Shown here: piece by piece, positions 1 to 7,656 of the stretch
Numbering within the stretch: position 1 is the stretch's first letter
How the letters are laid out: each line of letters begins with the position of its first letter
Source of the DNA: Moorella glycerini
GTDB lineage: Bacteria > Bacillota > DSM-521 > Neomoorellales > Neomoorellaceae
Assembly: GCF_009735625.1 (NCBI RefSeq)
Contig: NZ_CP046244.1
Coordinates: forward strand, 3,360,909 to 3,424,908
Length of the DNA: 64,000 bases
Direction of reading: 5' to 3'
Program-made: the position numbers and the translations under genes
Notes under the pieces: generated by a model
Databases searched by the model: none
What the model was told of the DNA's origin: nothing
Seen by the model: the letters and a program-made list of their open reading frames with translations, nothing else

Positions 1-428
1 TCGCCGCCGCTTAAGGTATAAGGAAAACGCCGGAGAAGACGATCGATGCCCAACAAAACCACAACGGCATCTAATTCTCTTTCCATCTGCCCGGGAGGCA
101 GTTTTTTATTTTTAAGCCCAAAGACAATATTTTCCCTGACGTTTAAATGGGGAAATAAAGCATAATCCTGGTAAACAAAACCGAAGCACCTTTTTTCCGG
201 CGGCCAAGCGGTAATATTATCTTCCCCCAGCCATATTTCACCGGCATCCGGCGCATACATGCCGGCAATAACCTCTAAGAGGACTGTTTTACCGGCACCC
301 GTGGGCCCCAGAATAACGAAGTACTCTCCCGGGAAAAATTCCAGGGAGATGTCCCGGAGCTGAAACTCCCCTATCTTTTTAGTTATCCGGGATAGCCGCA
401 GCGAGCGCGCGGGCAATCGTTCTTTCAC
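1..428 (-). CDS. modC: Molybdate ABC transporter ATP-binding protein ModC (partial, runs off window)
   Basis: ATPase that would energise molybdate/tungstate import with the adjacent ModB permease and ModA binding protein. About 142 N-terminal codons are inside the window. The Walker A motif GPTGAGKT lies near residue 40, a Q-loop (VYQDYALFP) follows, and the sequence leaves the window just at the LSGG signature. The reading frame opens with GTG at 428 to 426, and this start overlaps the TGA stop of modB in a GTGA arrangement, which suggests translational coupling. The C-terminal half, including any TOBE/Mop domain, is not visible, so the exact oxyanion preference cannot be judged. The call rests on the operon as much as on the fragment. 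Confidence 0.88.
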   Translation of the reverse strand, partial: MKERLPARSLRLSRITKKIGEFQLRDISLEFFPGEYFVILGPTGAGKTVLLEVIAGMYAPDAGEIWLGEDNITAWPPEKRCFGFVYQDYALFPHLNVRENIVFGLKNKKLPPGQMERELDAVVVLLGIDRLLRRFPYTLSGG

Positions 429-1222
429 AGGCCCGGCACCCGTTCGTAAAGCTTTACCCCTGCCCGTTCAAAAACGGCCAGGGAAATCACGGCGATCAGG
501 ATCAGGATGGCCGCCGAAGCCATCAGGGCTTCCATATCACCGGTAGCCATATTCAAATAGATAGAAATAGGCAGGGTTTCCGTTTTAAACCTGGTAGCGC
601 CGGCCAGCATAAGCACCGCCCCAAATTCCCCCAAGGCCTTACCCCAGGTAAGAACCAGCCCTGCGAGGATATTATTTCGTATTAATGGTAAAGTAACCTT
701 TAGAAAAGCCCGGGCCGGAGTACAGCCCAGGGTCCTCGCCACATATTCGAGGCGGATATCCACGGCCTCGATAGCAGCCTTCAGGACGGTAATCAAGGCA
801 GGAAGATTGACGAAAAATTGGGCCAGGATGATCCCGGTCACGGTAAACACAAAACGTAAACCCATCCTGGCCAGGATTTCGCCAAAGGTCGTAGTGCCAA
901 AAAGCAGGAGCAGGCAAACGCCGGAGACAATGGGCGGCAGGGTTAAAGGGATTCTGAGAAGATTGGCTGCTATACCCCGGCCCGGCAGATTGTAACGAGC
1001 CAGGGTATAGGCCACCGGCATAGCTACCAGCAGGCAGGCGGCTGTTGAAACAATGGAGGTCAAGAGGCTGAGCCTGATGGCGAAGACCAGTTCCGGCATC
1101 TTTAGCGATAGAGGTATAAAGGGCAAACCCCTTACCAGGACGGTACCTACGGCGGCTAAAATAAATAGCAGTACCAGGAAAGTTACCAGCACGTTAAAGG
1201 TTTTAAACAACCTTGAACCCAA
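425..1222 (-). CDS. modB: Molybdate ABC transporter permease ModB
   Basis: Integral membrane permease of a class I molybdate/tungstate importer. It has about six hydrophobic segments and the EAA-loop region (ARTLGCTPARAFLKVTLPLI) that contacts the ATPase. A frame with ATG at 1267 exists, but it has no ribosome binding site and would overlap modA by 28 bases. TTG at 1222 has GGGGAGG seven bases upstream and leaves a 17-base gap after modA, so it is preferred here. It sits between modA and modC in one minus-strand operon behind the riboswitch at 2862-3041. Family assignment is firm; the substrate (Mo or W) is inferred from the neighbours. Confidence 0.9.
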   Translation of the reverse strand: MGSRLFKTFNVLVTFLVLLFILAAVGTVLVRGLPFIPLSLKMPELVFAIRLSLLTSIVSTAACLLVAMPVAYTLARYNLPGRGIAANLLRIPLTLPPIVSGVCLLLLFGTTTFGEILARMGLRFVFTVTGIILAQFFVNLPALITVLKAAIEAVDIRLEYVARTLGCTPARAFLKVTLPLIRNNILAGLVLTWGKALGEFGAVLMLAGATRFKTETLPISIYLNMATGDMEALMASAAILILIAVISLAVFERAGVKLYERVPGL

Positions 1223-1239
1223 GTTTTCGCGCCTCCCCA

Positions 1240-2067
1240 CTAACGGGCCACCGGTTTGTATCCCCATTTTTGCCAGATCTGGTAGGCCGCCGACGAAGTG
1301 AAAAATTCGGCCAGTTGCTGGGCCAATTCTTTTTCCTTGGAACAGGTCAGTACTGCCACCGGAACTGTTTTGACATATTCCTTTAGTTCGGGCACTGGTA
1401 CCAGCTCAAGCTTGTCTTTTGCCCCCTGGCAATTTTCTTCCCAGATCACGGCAGCGTCGGCCTGCTTGGTGCTTAGATACACCACCAGCTCGTTTGCCGT
1501 CGGCGTCCTGACTACCACATTTTTATTGACGTTTTCCAGAAGGCCGTGCTTTTGCAGAAGCTGGTCGGCCAGCTTGCCGATAGGATTGGCCTGGGGGTCC
1601 CCCAGGGCTACTTTCACTCCCGGACGAGCCAGGTCGGCTAACTTGCGGATGCCGGCAGGATTCCCCTTGGGAACAGCCAGTACCGGTAGGTGATAAACGA
1701 CATTCTTTTCCCATGCTACCAGGTTTTTTTCTTTAACAGGCTTTAATTCCGCTATATCCCCCGGCAGGTAGACGTCTCCCTGCCCGGTTAACAGGATCTG
1801 GTTGTTAAGCTGCGCTGCGCCGCCAAAGGTATAGGTAAGCTTTAACCCGCTTTGAGCTTGAAAAGCGGCACCGATTTCCTCGACCGGGTTTTTCAGGCCG
1901 GCGCCGCTATAAACTAAAAGGGAGCGCCCGGCCGCGTTGTCCGCCTTATCATTCGTTCCTGCCTGGCCCTTCGGACTCTCATCTTTACTGCTACCGCAGC
2001 CGACCAGCACCAGCAACCCAAACAAAAGTAGACCCAGTAATAGCGTGACAGATTTTGAAACCCTCAC
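1240..2067 (-). CDS. modA: Molybdate/tungstate-binding lipoprotein ModA
   Basis: Extracytoplasmic binding protein that delivers the oxyanion to ModBC. The N-terminus has a hydrophobic signal segment followed by a lipobox ending in VGC, so it should be a lipid-anchored protein on the outside of the membrane. The mature part has the type II periplasmic-binding fold signatures of the ModA family (VYSGAGLKNP near the start, later AVIWEEN). An upstream in-frame ATG at 2091 exists, but GTG at 2067 has GGGAGG about eight bases ahead and starts directly before the basic signal-peptide head, so it is chosen. It lies 27 bases after the DUF364 gene in the same operon. Confidence 0.9.
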   Translation of the reverse strand: MRVSKSVTLLLGLLLFGLLVLVGCGSSKDESPKGQAGTNDKADNAAGRSLLVYSGAGLKNPVEEIGAAFQAQSGLKLTYTFGGAAQLNNQILLTGQGDVYLPGDIAELKPVKEKNLVAWEKNVVYHLPVLAVPKGNPAGIRKLADLARPGVKVALGDPQANPIGKLADQLLQKHGLLENVNKNVVVRTPTANELVVYLSTKQADAAVIWEENCQGAKDKLELVPVPELKEYVKTVPVAVLTCSKEKELAQQLAEFFTSSAAYQIWQKWGYKPVAR

Positions 2068-2094
2068 TGTTATTCCCTCCCATAATTCCAATTA

Positions 2095-2823
2095 TCAATG
2101 CCCAAAAGAGCAATACTGCTCGTAACCGGCCAGGCAGGCTATGCCGCTGATGGTTACCCCGTAAAAGACAATCGGTTTCCGGCCCATTATCGCCGCCAGG
2201 GTATCGTTTACCGCGGTTGTACCGGTCGCCAAGACCAGTTCGCTCCATTCAATAATTTCTTCTGTATGCCGGGCGTCTTCTATCATAACTCCGCCTTTAC
2301 GTTGCCCGACGTTATCCGGGTCCAGGTCGGTTACCCGGATCGGGAAATGACCGGCCAGGCTGGCCACCATGGCCGGCTGCAGGCCGATAAAGGCAATCCG
2401 GGGGTTGCCGAAACGTTCCCGGACGTATTCTACCAGGCGGGAGGCACATTGGGCCGGTTCTTGGTCGCGGCAGTGGACGGTCTTGTCTACCAGTTTGAGA
2501 TGCCGCATCACGGCATTCAAAGTGGCGATAAATACGGCTCGCTCATAGTTATTACGTAACGGCAGGGCCAGAACTTCCTTCAGGGTGCCCTGGTAATTCC
2601 CCGGCATATCGGTATACGCCTGCCCACAAGCGTCTTTAAAGTTGGCCTGGATCATAAATTCTTTACCCTTTAAAAGAGGAAAGTCCTGGCGTTCCGGCCG
2701 GCCGATGGCTTCCTCGGGGGTCAGGGGCCGGGCGCTGATCACCTGTATTTCTTCCTCCCCGGTCAGGTGCCTGTCTTTTACCAGCCCGTAAAATTTTTCT
2801 CTGATGCCTTCTAAGAATTGCAT
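2095..2823 (-). CDS. DUF364 (putative heavy-metal chelation / Rossmann-like) protein, first copy
   Basis: About 242 residues in the DUF4213/DUF364 architecture: an N-terminal alpha/beta region, then a Rossmann-like half (PRIAFIGLQPAMVASLAG, later TGTTAVNDTLAAIMGRKPIV). No enzymatic function is established for the family; Pfam describes it as putative heavy-metal chelation. ATG at 2823 follows GGGGATGG and is preferred over an upstream in-frame start at 2859. It is the first gene after a Moco-type riboswitch and is followed by modABC. A second DUF364 gene at 20191 has the same position relative to another such riboswitch and a different transporter. A role in Mo/W handling is inferred from this repeated linkage. 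Confidence 0.8.
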   Translation of the reverse strand: MQFLEGIREKFYGLVKDRHLTGEEEIQVISARPLTPEEAIGRPERQDFPLLKGKEFMIQANFKDACGQAYTDMPGNYQGTLKEVLALPLRNNYERAVFIATLNAVMRHLKLVDKTVHCRDQEPAQCASRLVEYVRERFGNPRIAFIGLQPAMVASLAGHFPIRVTDLDPDNVGQRKGGVMIEDARHTEEIIEWSELVLATGTTAVNDTLAAIMGRKPIVFYGVTISGIACLAGYEQYCSFGH

Positions 2824-2861
2824 CTGAAGCCATCCCCTTTCCTGGCTAATTAGCAACAAAT

Positions 2862-3041
2862 TAAAAACCCCGTCTCCACGGCGGAGCGGGGTTTAACTGA
2901 AAAAGCCATAGCTCTCTCTTATAGCTAACCCCCTCCTTTTCAATACCTGGAAGGCATACCCGTTTCCCGGTACACCCCGTGGACCAGCGGTCCAGGCCAG
3001 CCTGCCATAGGTTGCTCCTTTAGGCCAGGAAGGCTCGGAGG
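2862..3041 (-). promoter_or_regulatory. Moco-type riboswitch with terminator, upstream of DUF364-modABC
   Basis: The minus strand carries CTCCGAGCC at about 3040-3032, an AAGGAGC block, and the hairpin core ACGGGGTGTACCGGGAAACG followed by GGTATGCC. An outer CCTCC/GGAGG stem (3041-3037 with 2936-2932) closes the element. This matches my recollection of the molybdenum-cofactor (Moco) RNA motif, including its GAAA-bearing hairpin. Downstream at 2893-2862 is a GC-rich hairpin followed by a T tract, so control by premature termination is likely. The copy at 21103-21281 shares these blocks with different linkers. Sensing of tungsten cofactor instead of Moco is possible; the sequence cannot decide. 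Confidence 0.8.
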
Positions 3042-3146
3042 ATATTTTATGTTATGTCCATCTTTCTAATTTGTCTATTCTCCGCCAAGCGGCAAATTCC
3101 TGCCGCGGCCGTTAAAATATCGTGCCAGGAGGCGAAGTATTTTTTA

Positions 3147-3818
3147 CTATATATCAGTGTCTAAAATTCCTATTTTAATAGCGTGCTTAACCAGTTCGGC
3201 ATAATTATGGGCGCCTAGCTTACGCATTATATTAGCCCGGTGTTTTTCGACCGTCTTCTTGCTGATGGTTAATAACCTGGCGATATCGCGGTTACTTACT
3301 CCTTCTACTACCAGCCTAAATATCTCCTGCTCACGGTGGGTCAAACGTTCATAAGAAGGCTCTGCCCGTTGGTTCCTGCACTGCTTTAAGTACTCCGAAA
3401 TAAGTGTGCTTGATATATCGCTGCTAAGGAAATATTTCCCCCGCGTTACACTCCTAATTGCCTCTACGATTTCTCTCCCGGGAGAATTCTTGTGTACATA
3501 ACCGAGGGCGCCGGCGTCCAGGGCCCTAAAAACAAATTTTTCATTGCTGTACATGGATAAAATCACAACCTGGGTTTGCCAGCCGTCATTTTCCCTGGCA
3601 ACTTTTAGTTGGTAGGCAACCTCCAAGCCGTTGAAATCGGGAAGGGAAATGTCAAGCACCATAACTTGTGGCTTTAAACGTTTGGCGATTTCCAGGGCCT
3701 CGCCTGCTTGGCCAGCTTCCCCAATTACCTCCATATCAGACTGGGCATTAATTATTCCCAGCAGGCCGTCGCGGACTAAAGGGTGGTCATCAACAATGAT
3801 AACATTAATTTTGTCCAT
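3147..3818 (-). CDS. NarL/FixJ-family response regulator
   Basis: Receiver domain at about residues 4-120 with the acidic pair (VDDHP), phosphoacceptor Asp in VLDISLP and the conserved Lys in VHKNS, then a LuxR/NarL helix-turn-helix at about 155-215 (LTHREQEIFRLVVEGVSNRD). It should be a DNA-binding transcription factor phosphorylated by a HisKA_3 kinase. ATG at 3818 lies two bases after the stop of the upstream kinase remnant, so the two were translationally coupled. The regulator itself appears intact, but its partner is broken by a stop codon and by a deletion that removed the 5' part of the kinase and probably the promoter. It may be poorly expressed or recruited by another kinase. Confidence 0.9.
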   Translation of the reverse strand: MDKINVIIVDDHPLVRDGLLGIINAQSDMEVIGEAGQAGEALEIAKRLKPQVMVLDISLPDFNGLEVAYQLKVARENDGWQTQVVILSMYSNEKFVFRALDAGALGYVHKNSPGREIVEAIRSVTRGKYFLSSDISSTLISEYLKQCRNQRAEPSYERLTHREQEIFRLVVEGVSNRDIARLLTISKKTVEKHRANIMRKLGAHNYAELVKHAIKIGILDTDI

Positions 3819-3820
3819 GA

Positions 3821-4566
3821 TTAATCATTCCTGCGCTCAAATGGTATTTCCACTCTCACGGTTGTTCCCCTGCCGGGCTTTGAGTGTATATACAAAGTGC
3901 CACCTAGTTCTGCGACCCTCCGCCGCATACATTTAAGGCCCAATCCCTGGTAGTTGCTGCCTTCCTAAGGTTCAAACCCTTGTCCGTCATCAGCAATCAC
4001 TGCAATCAATTTGGGATAAACATAACTCAGCTTTAAAGATACCCGGCTTGGTTGAGCATGTTTGGAGATATTATTTAATGCCTCCTGGAACACCCGAAAA
4101 AGAGCTACTTCAATATTGGGAGGCAATCGTTCCGGCCCGACGCCGTATATTTCTAAATCGACTTTTAAACCACTGGCAATTGAAAACTGCTCGCTCATCC
4201 ACTCTAAAGTATTCTTAAGTCCCAAGGATTCCAGCATCGAAGGCATCAAGTCAAAGGAAATACGCCTTACTTCTTCGCCTATCCTCTCAATTCCGCCAAT
4301 GATTTCTTTGATATTTAATTTTATTTGGGGCAGGTTTATTTTTTCTTTATGGGACAACGCGGCTAGTACCGATTCTAATTGCAATTTCTGAGCTACGATA
4401 TCCTGACCAAGCCCGTCATGTAAGTCCCTGGCAAGCCGCTCCCGCTCTTTTTCCTGCATGCTTATCAACTGGCCGGAAAGCCAATTCAATTCCTTTTCCG
4501 CCAAAATACGTTCGGTAATATCAAAATAAAGTTCTACCCTCCCTTCACGGAAAGGTCCAGCGCCGA
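3821..4566 (-). pseudogene. Remnant of a PAS-containing NreB/DegS-type sensor histidine kinase
   Basis: The readable frame begins inside a PAS domain (GRVELYFDITERI), continues through a HisKA_3 dimerisation box (RERLARDLHDGLGQD) and an ATPase N-box, and reaches DGQGFEP. There an in-frame TAG (3965-3967) interrupts it. Beyond the TAG the same frame resumes with EGSNYQGLGLKCM and GGTLYIHSKPGRGTTV, the G2 region and C-terminal end of the kinase, up to TAA at 3821. The 5' part is missing because the sequence fuses at about 4566-4575 to a truncated group II intron. Two independent lesions argue for a decaying gene. An isolated 179-residue product (4504 to 3965) could still be made but would lack the end of the ATP-binding fold. 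Confidence 0.85.
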
Positions 4567-5442
4567 TCTGGCCAGGACCCTTTCTCCTGCCCGTTTGCTT
4601 TTGACGTAGATGTTGCAGTCATCGGCGTAACGGACGAACTTGTGGCCCCTCTTTTCCAGTTCTTTGTCCAGGTCGTCCAGGAGTATGTTGGCCAATAACG
4701 GGCTTAAGGGTCCGCCCTGGGGCGTTCCTTCTGCCGTCTCCATGACCACTCCGTTTACCATGACGCCTGCCTGGAGATAGCGGCGGATAAGGGTAAGTAC
4801 CCTCTTATCTGCCACTTTCCGGGCCACCCGGGCCATGAGGATGTCGTGGTTTACCCGGTCGAAGTATTTCTCGATGTCCAGGTCCACGGCCCATTCGTAT
4901 CCTTCTTCTACGTATTGCCGCGCCTTCTTTACCGCATCATGGGCTTTCCTTCCGGGACGGAACCCGTAGCTGGCCTCTGAGAACTGCGGTTCGAAGATGG
5001 GCGTCAATACTTGCAGGAGGGCCTGCTGGATTAGGCGGTCCATTACGGTGGGTATCCCTAACATCCGTTTGCCTCCCCCGGGTTTCGGGATTTCGACCCG
5101 GCGCACGGGCTTCGGTCTGTAGGTTCCCGCGAGCAGTTCTTCCCGGATGCGCGGCCACTCGGCGCGTATTTGGTCCCGCAACCGTTCGGTCGGGATGCCG
5201 TCCACACCGGGCGCGCCTCCGTTCCGCTCTACCCGTTTCAGCGCGGCCAGCATGTTCTCCCTGGCCACCACCTGCTCCATCAGGCCGCTACCTTGGCCTC
5301 CGCGAGGTGACGTCCCGCTTTGTGCCGGAGAAGAACTCGGCCCTCCCGCGCTCCCCCGTGGCTTCACCACTTCTTCCCGCGGGCAGGCCCCTTGCGGGGT
5401 TTTCTGCTGTCTCTGTCCTTCTCGCGAACGCACCGGTTTCAC
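4534..5442 (-). pseudogene. ltrA: Truncated group II intron reverse transcriptase/maturase
   Basis: 302 codons are open, against 473 in the intact copy at 45641-47062. The reverse-transcriptase palm is present, including the catalytic YADD motif, and the sequence agrees with the intact copy up to AGERV. The last dozen residues (ARSALDLSVKGG) come from flanking DNA beyond the deletion joint. The thumb/maturase X domain is missing, so splicing and mobility functions should be lost. It lies inside the truncated intron. Confidence 0.88.
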
Positions 5443-5840
5443 CTCTGACTTGATGTTCGGGCCTTCCCCTGGAGTTCATGACCCCCAGGGTACTATGCCC
5501 TCTGCTGACTCCTGCCGGTTCAGCCGTACCTTCCGATACGGTTTACCAGCTCTCCCTGGCTTATCCGGCAGGCCTCCCCGGGTAAGAGCGTTAACCTTCG
5601 CCCCGCGCCCGCCCCATATACTCTACCGTCCCTTGGCAGCCTGGGATTTCGCTGTGTTCCGCCAGCTTATCCGAACGGTCTAGCCTCGTATGGGGTTCTT
5701 GTTCATCGGGCCGTGGCTTTGCCTCCGGCTTCCTTCGGATCCCACCTCGCGATGGACACCCTTGCCTTTGGCTAGCAGACTGGTGCTGCCTCGCCTGCAG
5801 TGGACTTTCACCACTAAGTTAACGCCCATGCCGGGCGCAC
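4571..5840 (-). mobile_element. 3'-truncated group IIC intron copy
   Basis: The minus strand begins with GTGCG at 5840, the consensus 5' end of group II introns, directly after TTTTCT and a terminator hairpin. That is the insertion context of class C introns. The sequence is the same length and nearly identical to the intron at 45571-47460 (offset 41620). One clear difference is C/T at 5606/47226; others were not excluded base by base. Homology stops at about 4571-4576, within the reverse-transcriptase gene. The rest of the ORF and catalytic domains V and VI are absent, so it cannot splice or move by itself. The deletion that removed the 3' part also removed the front of the neighbouring kinase gene. 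Confidence 0.9.
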
Positions 5841-5843
5841 AGA

Positions 5844-5874
5844 AAATGCCATCCCCTTTTAAGGATGGCATTTT
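5844..5874 (-). terminator. Rho-independent terminator after the sigma-54 activator; intron target site
   Basis: Inverted repeat ATGCCATCC / GGATGGCAT with flanking A and T tracts, so it can work in both directions. It lies about 45 bases after the activator stop. The group IIC intron begins four bases past the stem, with TTTTCT as the presumed IBS1 exon sequence. Confidence 0.8.
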
Positions 5875-5917
5875 TTAAAGGTCCCGCCTGGTGGAAACTA
5901 TTGTTACCACCTGGAAA

Positions 5918-7470
5918 CTATGCCGGCCACTTTAAGCCTAACTTTTTGATCTTGCCCAGGAGGGCCGTATGGGAAAGTCCCAGGGCGCGGGCGGCTTTAC
6001 GGGCCGAACCATGGCGTTTCAAGGCCTCCTGAACGGCGTTCGCCTCGACGGCCCGGACGATCGCCGCCAGGGTCTTTAGCTCCGGTTGCGGGTTCCTGCT
6101 GAGTAACGGCCCTTCCCAATTATAAAGCCAGATATGCTCCGGCAGGATTTGGGGGCCGTTGACCAGGTTGACAGCCCGTTCCAGGACGTTGACCAGCTCC
6201 CGGATGTTGCCCGGCCAGGAGTAAGCAGTTAGTTTATTCAGGGCAGCCGGGGTTAATTCCGGGACTGCTCGGTTGAGATGCCGGGCCAGCTTATCCAGGA
6301 AATGTCGGGCCAGCAGGGGGATGTCTTCCCGCCTCTCCCGTAAAGGCGGCAGGAAGATAGGGACCACATTAAGACGGTAATAAAGATCTTCTCGGAATAG
6401 GCCCTGCCGGACCATGGTTTCCAGGTCGCGATGGGTGGCGACGATCACCCGCACATTGACGGGCTCTTCGCTATTAGAGCCCACCCGGCGGATCTTGCCT
6501 TCCTGGAGGACCCGCAGCAGCTTGGCCTGGATGGCCGGGGAGGCCTCGGCGATTTCATCAAGGAAGATAGTTCCCCCTTCAGCGGCGGCAAAGAGGCCGG
6601 CCTTACCCCCCTTACGCGCTCCGGTGAAGGCGCCGCCGACATAACCAAAGAGTTCGCTCTCCAGCAGTTCTTCCGGCAGGGCGGCGCAGTTGACGGGTAT
6701 GAAGGCTTTCTGCCGCCGGGGGCTCTCCGTATGCAAGGCCCGGGCGAAAAGCTCCTTCCCGGTACCGCTTTCACCCCGGAGAAGAACGGTGGAGTCTCCC
6801 AGGGCGACCATGCGTCCCATGGCGACGACGCGGTTGAAAGCCGGGGTGTTGCCGATGAGATCGCTGAAGGTGATGGCCTCTGGTTGGGCCAGGGTATAAA
6901 CCATCTGCCTTAATTCGGCAATATCTTTCATGGTGGCCACGACGCCGACCACCGTACCGGCAGGGTCCCGCAGGCAACGGCCGCTGGTCAGGTGGCAAAT
7001 CCTGCCCCGGGGGCCGGTGATATCCAGTTTGATATTGTTGTAAGGCCGACCGTCAGCCAGGCAGCGCAGGATGGGCAAATCCGACCCCAGGAAAGAAGCA
7101 ATGGGCTGTTCCAGGGCCTCGGCGCGGGTAACCCGCAACATTCTCTCGCCTATGGGGTTGAGGGAGGTAATGCGCCCGTCGGCATCGATGGCGACAATGC
7201 CGTCACTTACAGAATCCAGGATTATTTGCAGGCGTTGCTCCCTTGCTTCATGGGGCAGGAGCCGGATGGTCTCGAGGTGGCGGACCCCCTGAATGGCCGC
7301 CAGCTCGACCTAGAGTTCTTCCCTGGAGAGGCCGGACCGGCCTCTATTTCCAGGTACATATTGTCCGGGATGACTTCTAGGGAAAGGATATTCAGGCCAT
7401 GGCGGGATACTACCCGGGCCACATCGGCAATCATACCTACCCGGTCGGCAAACTGGAGGCGCAGGCGCAT
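5918..7470 (-). pseudogene. TyrR-like sigma-54-dependent activator (ACT-PAS-AAA+-HTH), disrupted
   Basis: ATG at 7470, preceded by AAGAAGGTGA, opens an ACT domain (MRLRLQFADRVGMIADVARV). The frame is lost at about 7320-7340. The downstream frame also carries an in-frame TAG at 7310-7312, then reads on through VELAAIQGVRHLETIRLL, a PAS domain, an AAA+ domain with Walker A GESGTGKE and the sigma-54 contact motif GAFTGA, and a TyrR-type HTH (ARALGLSHTALLGKI). The AAA+ and HTH parts are uninterrupted down to 5918, so a 407-residue protein starting at 7141 could be made without sensing domains. It follows the AOR gene at 7657 and may once have regulated it. Frameshift plus stop within about 30 bases makes a genuine pseudogene likely, barring sequencing error. 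Confidence 0.82.
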
Positions 7471-7656
7471 GGGGTCACCTTCTTTACCAGGTTCGGGATC
7501 GAATATCTAACTGGCAGAAGTCTTCTCCGCCTTCCCTAGCCGGACTCCTGAAGACAGAGGTATATGATCAGGGTTCCAGGTGCATAAGCCGGCAAATCAG
7601 GCGCTCAACCTTGAACAGAGCACATTTTATTGGTTGCCGGCGAAGACGTTGGCCCT

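Noticed and set aside
5147-5683. 178-residue plus-strand frame in the intron (repeated at 46767-47303)
   Set aside because: It is antisense to the reverse transcriptase and domain I of the group II intron, and its composition is that of a shadow frame.
3965-7312. Pyrrolysine or other recoding of the two in-frame TAG codons
   Set aside because: No suppressor tRNA or recoding signal is visible in the window, and both genes carry a second lesion (deletion, frameshift), so decay is simpler.
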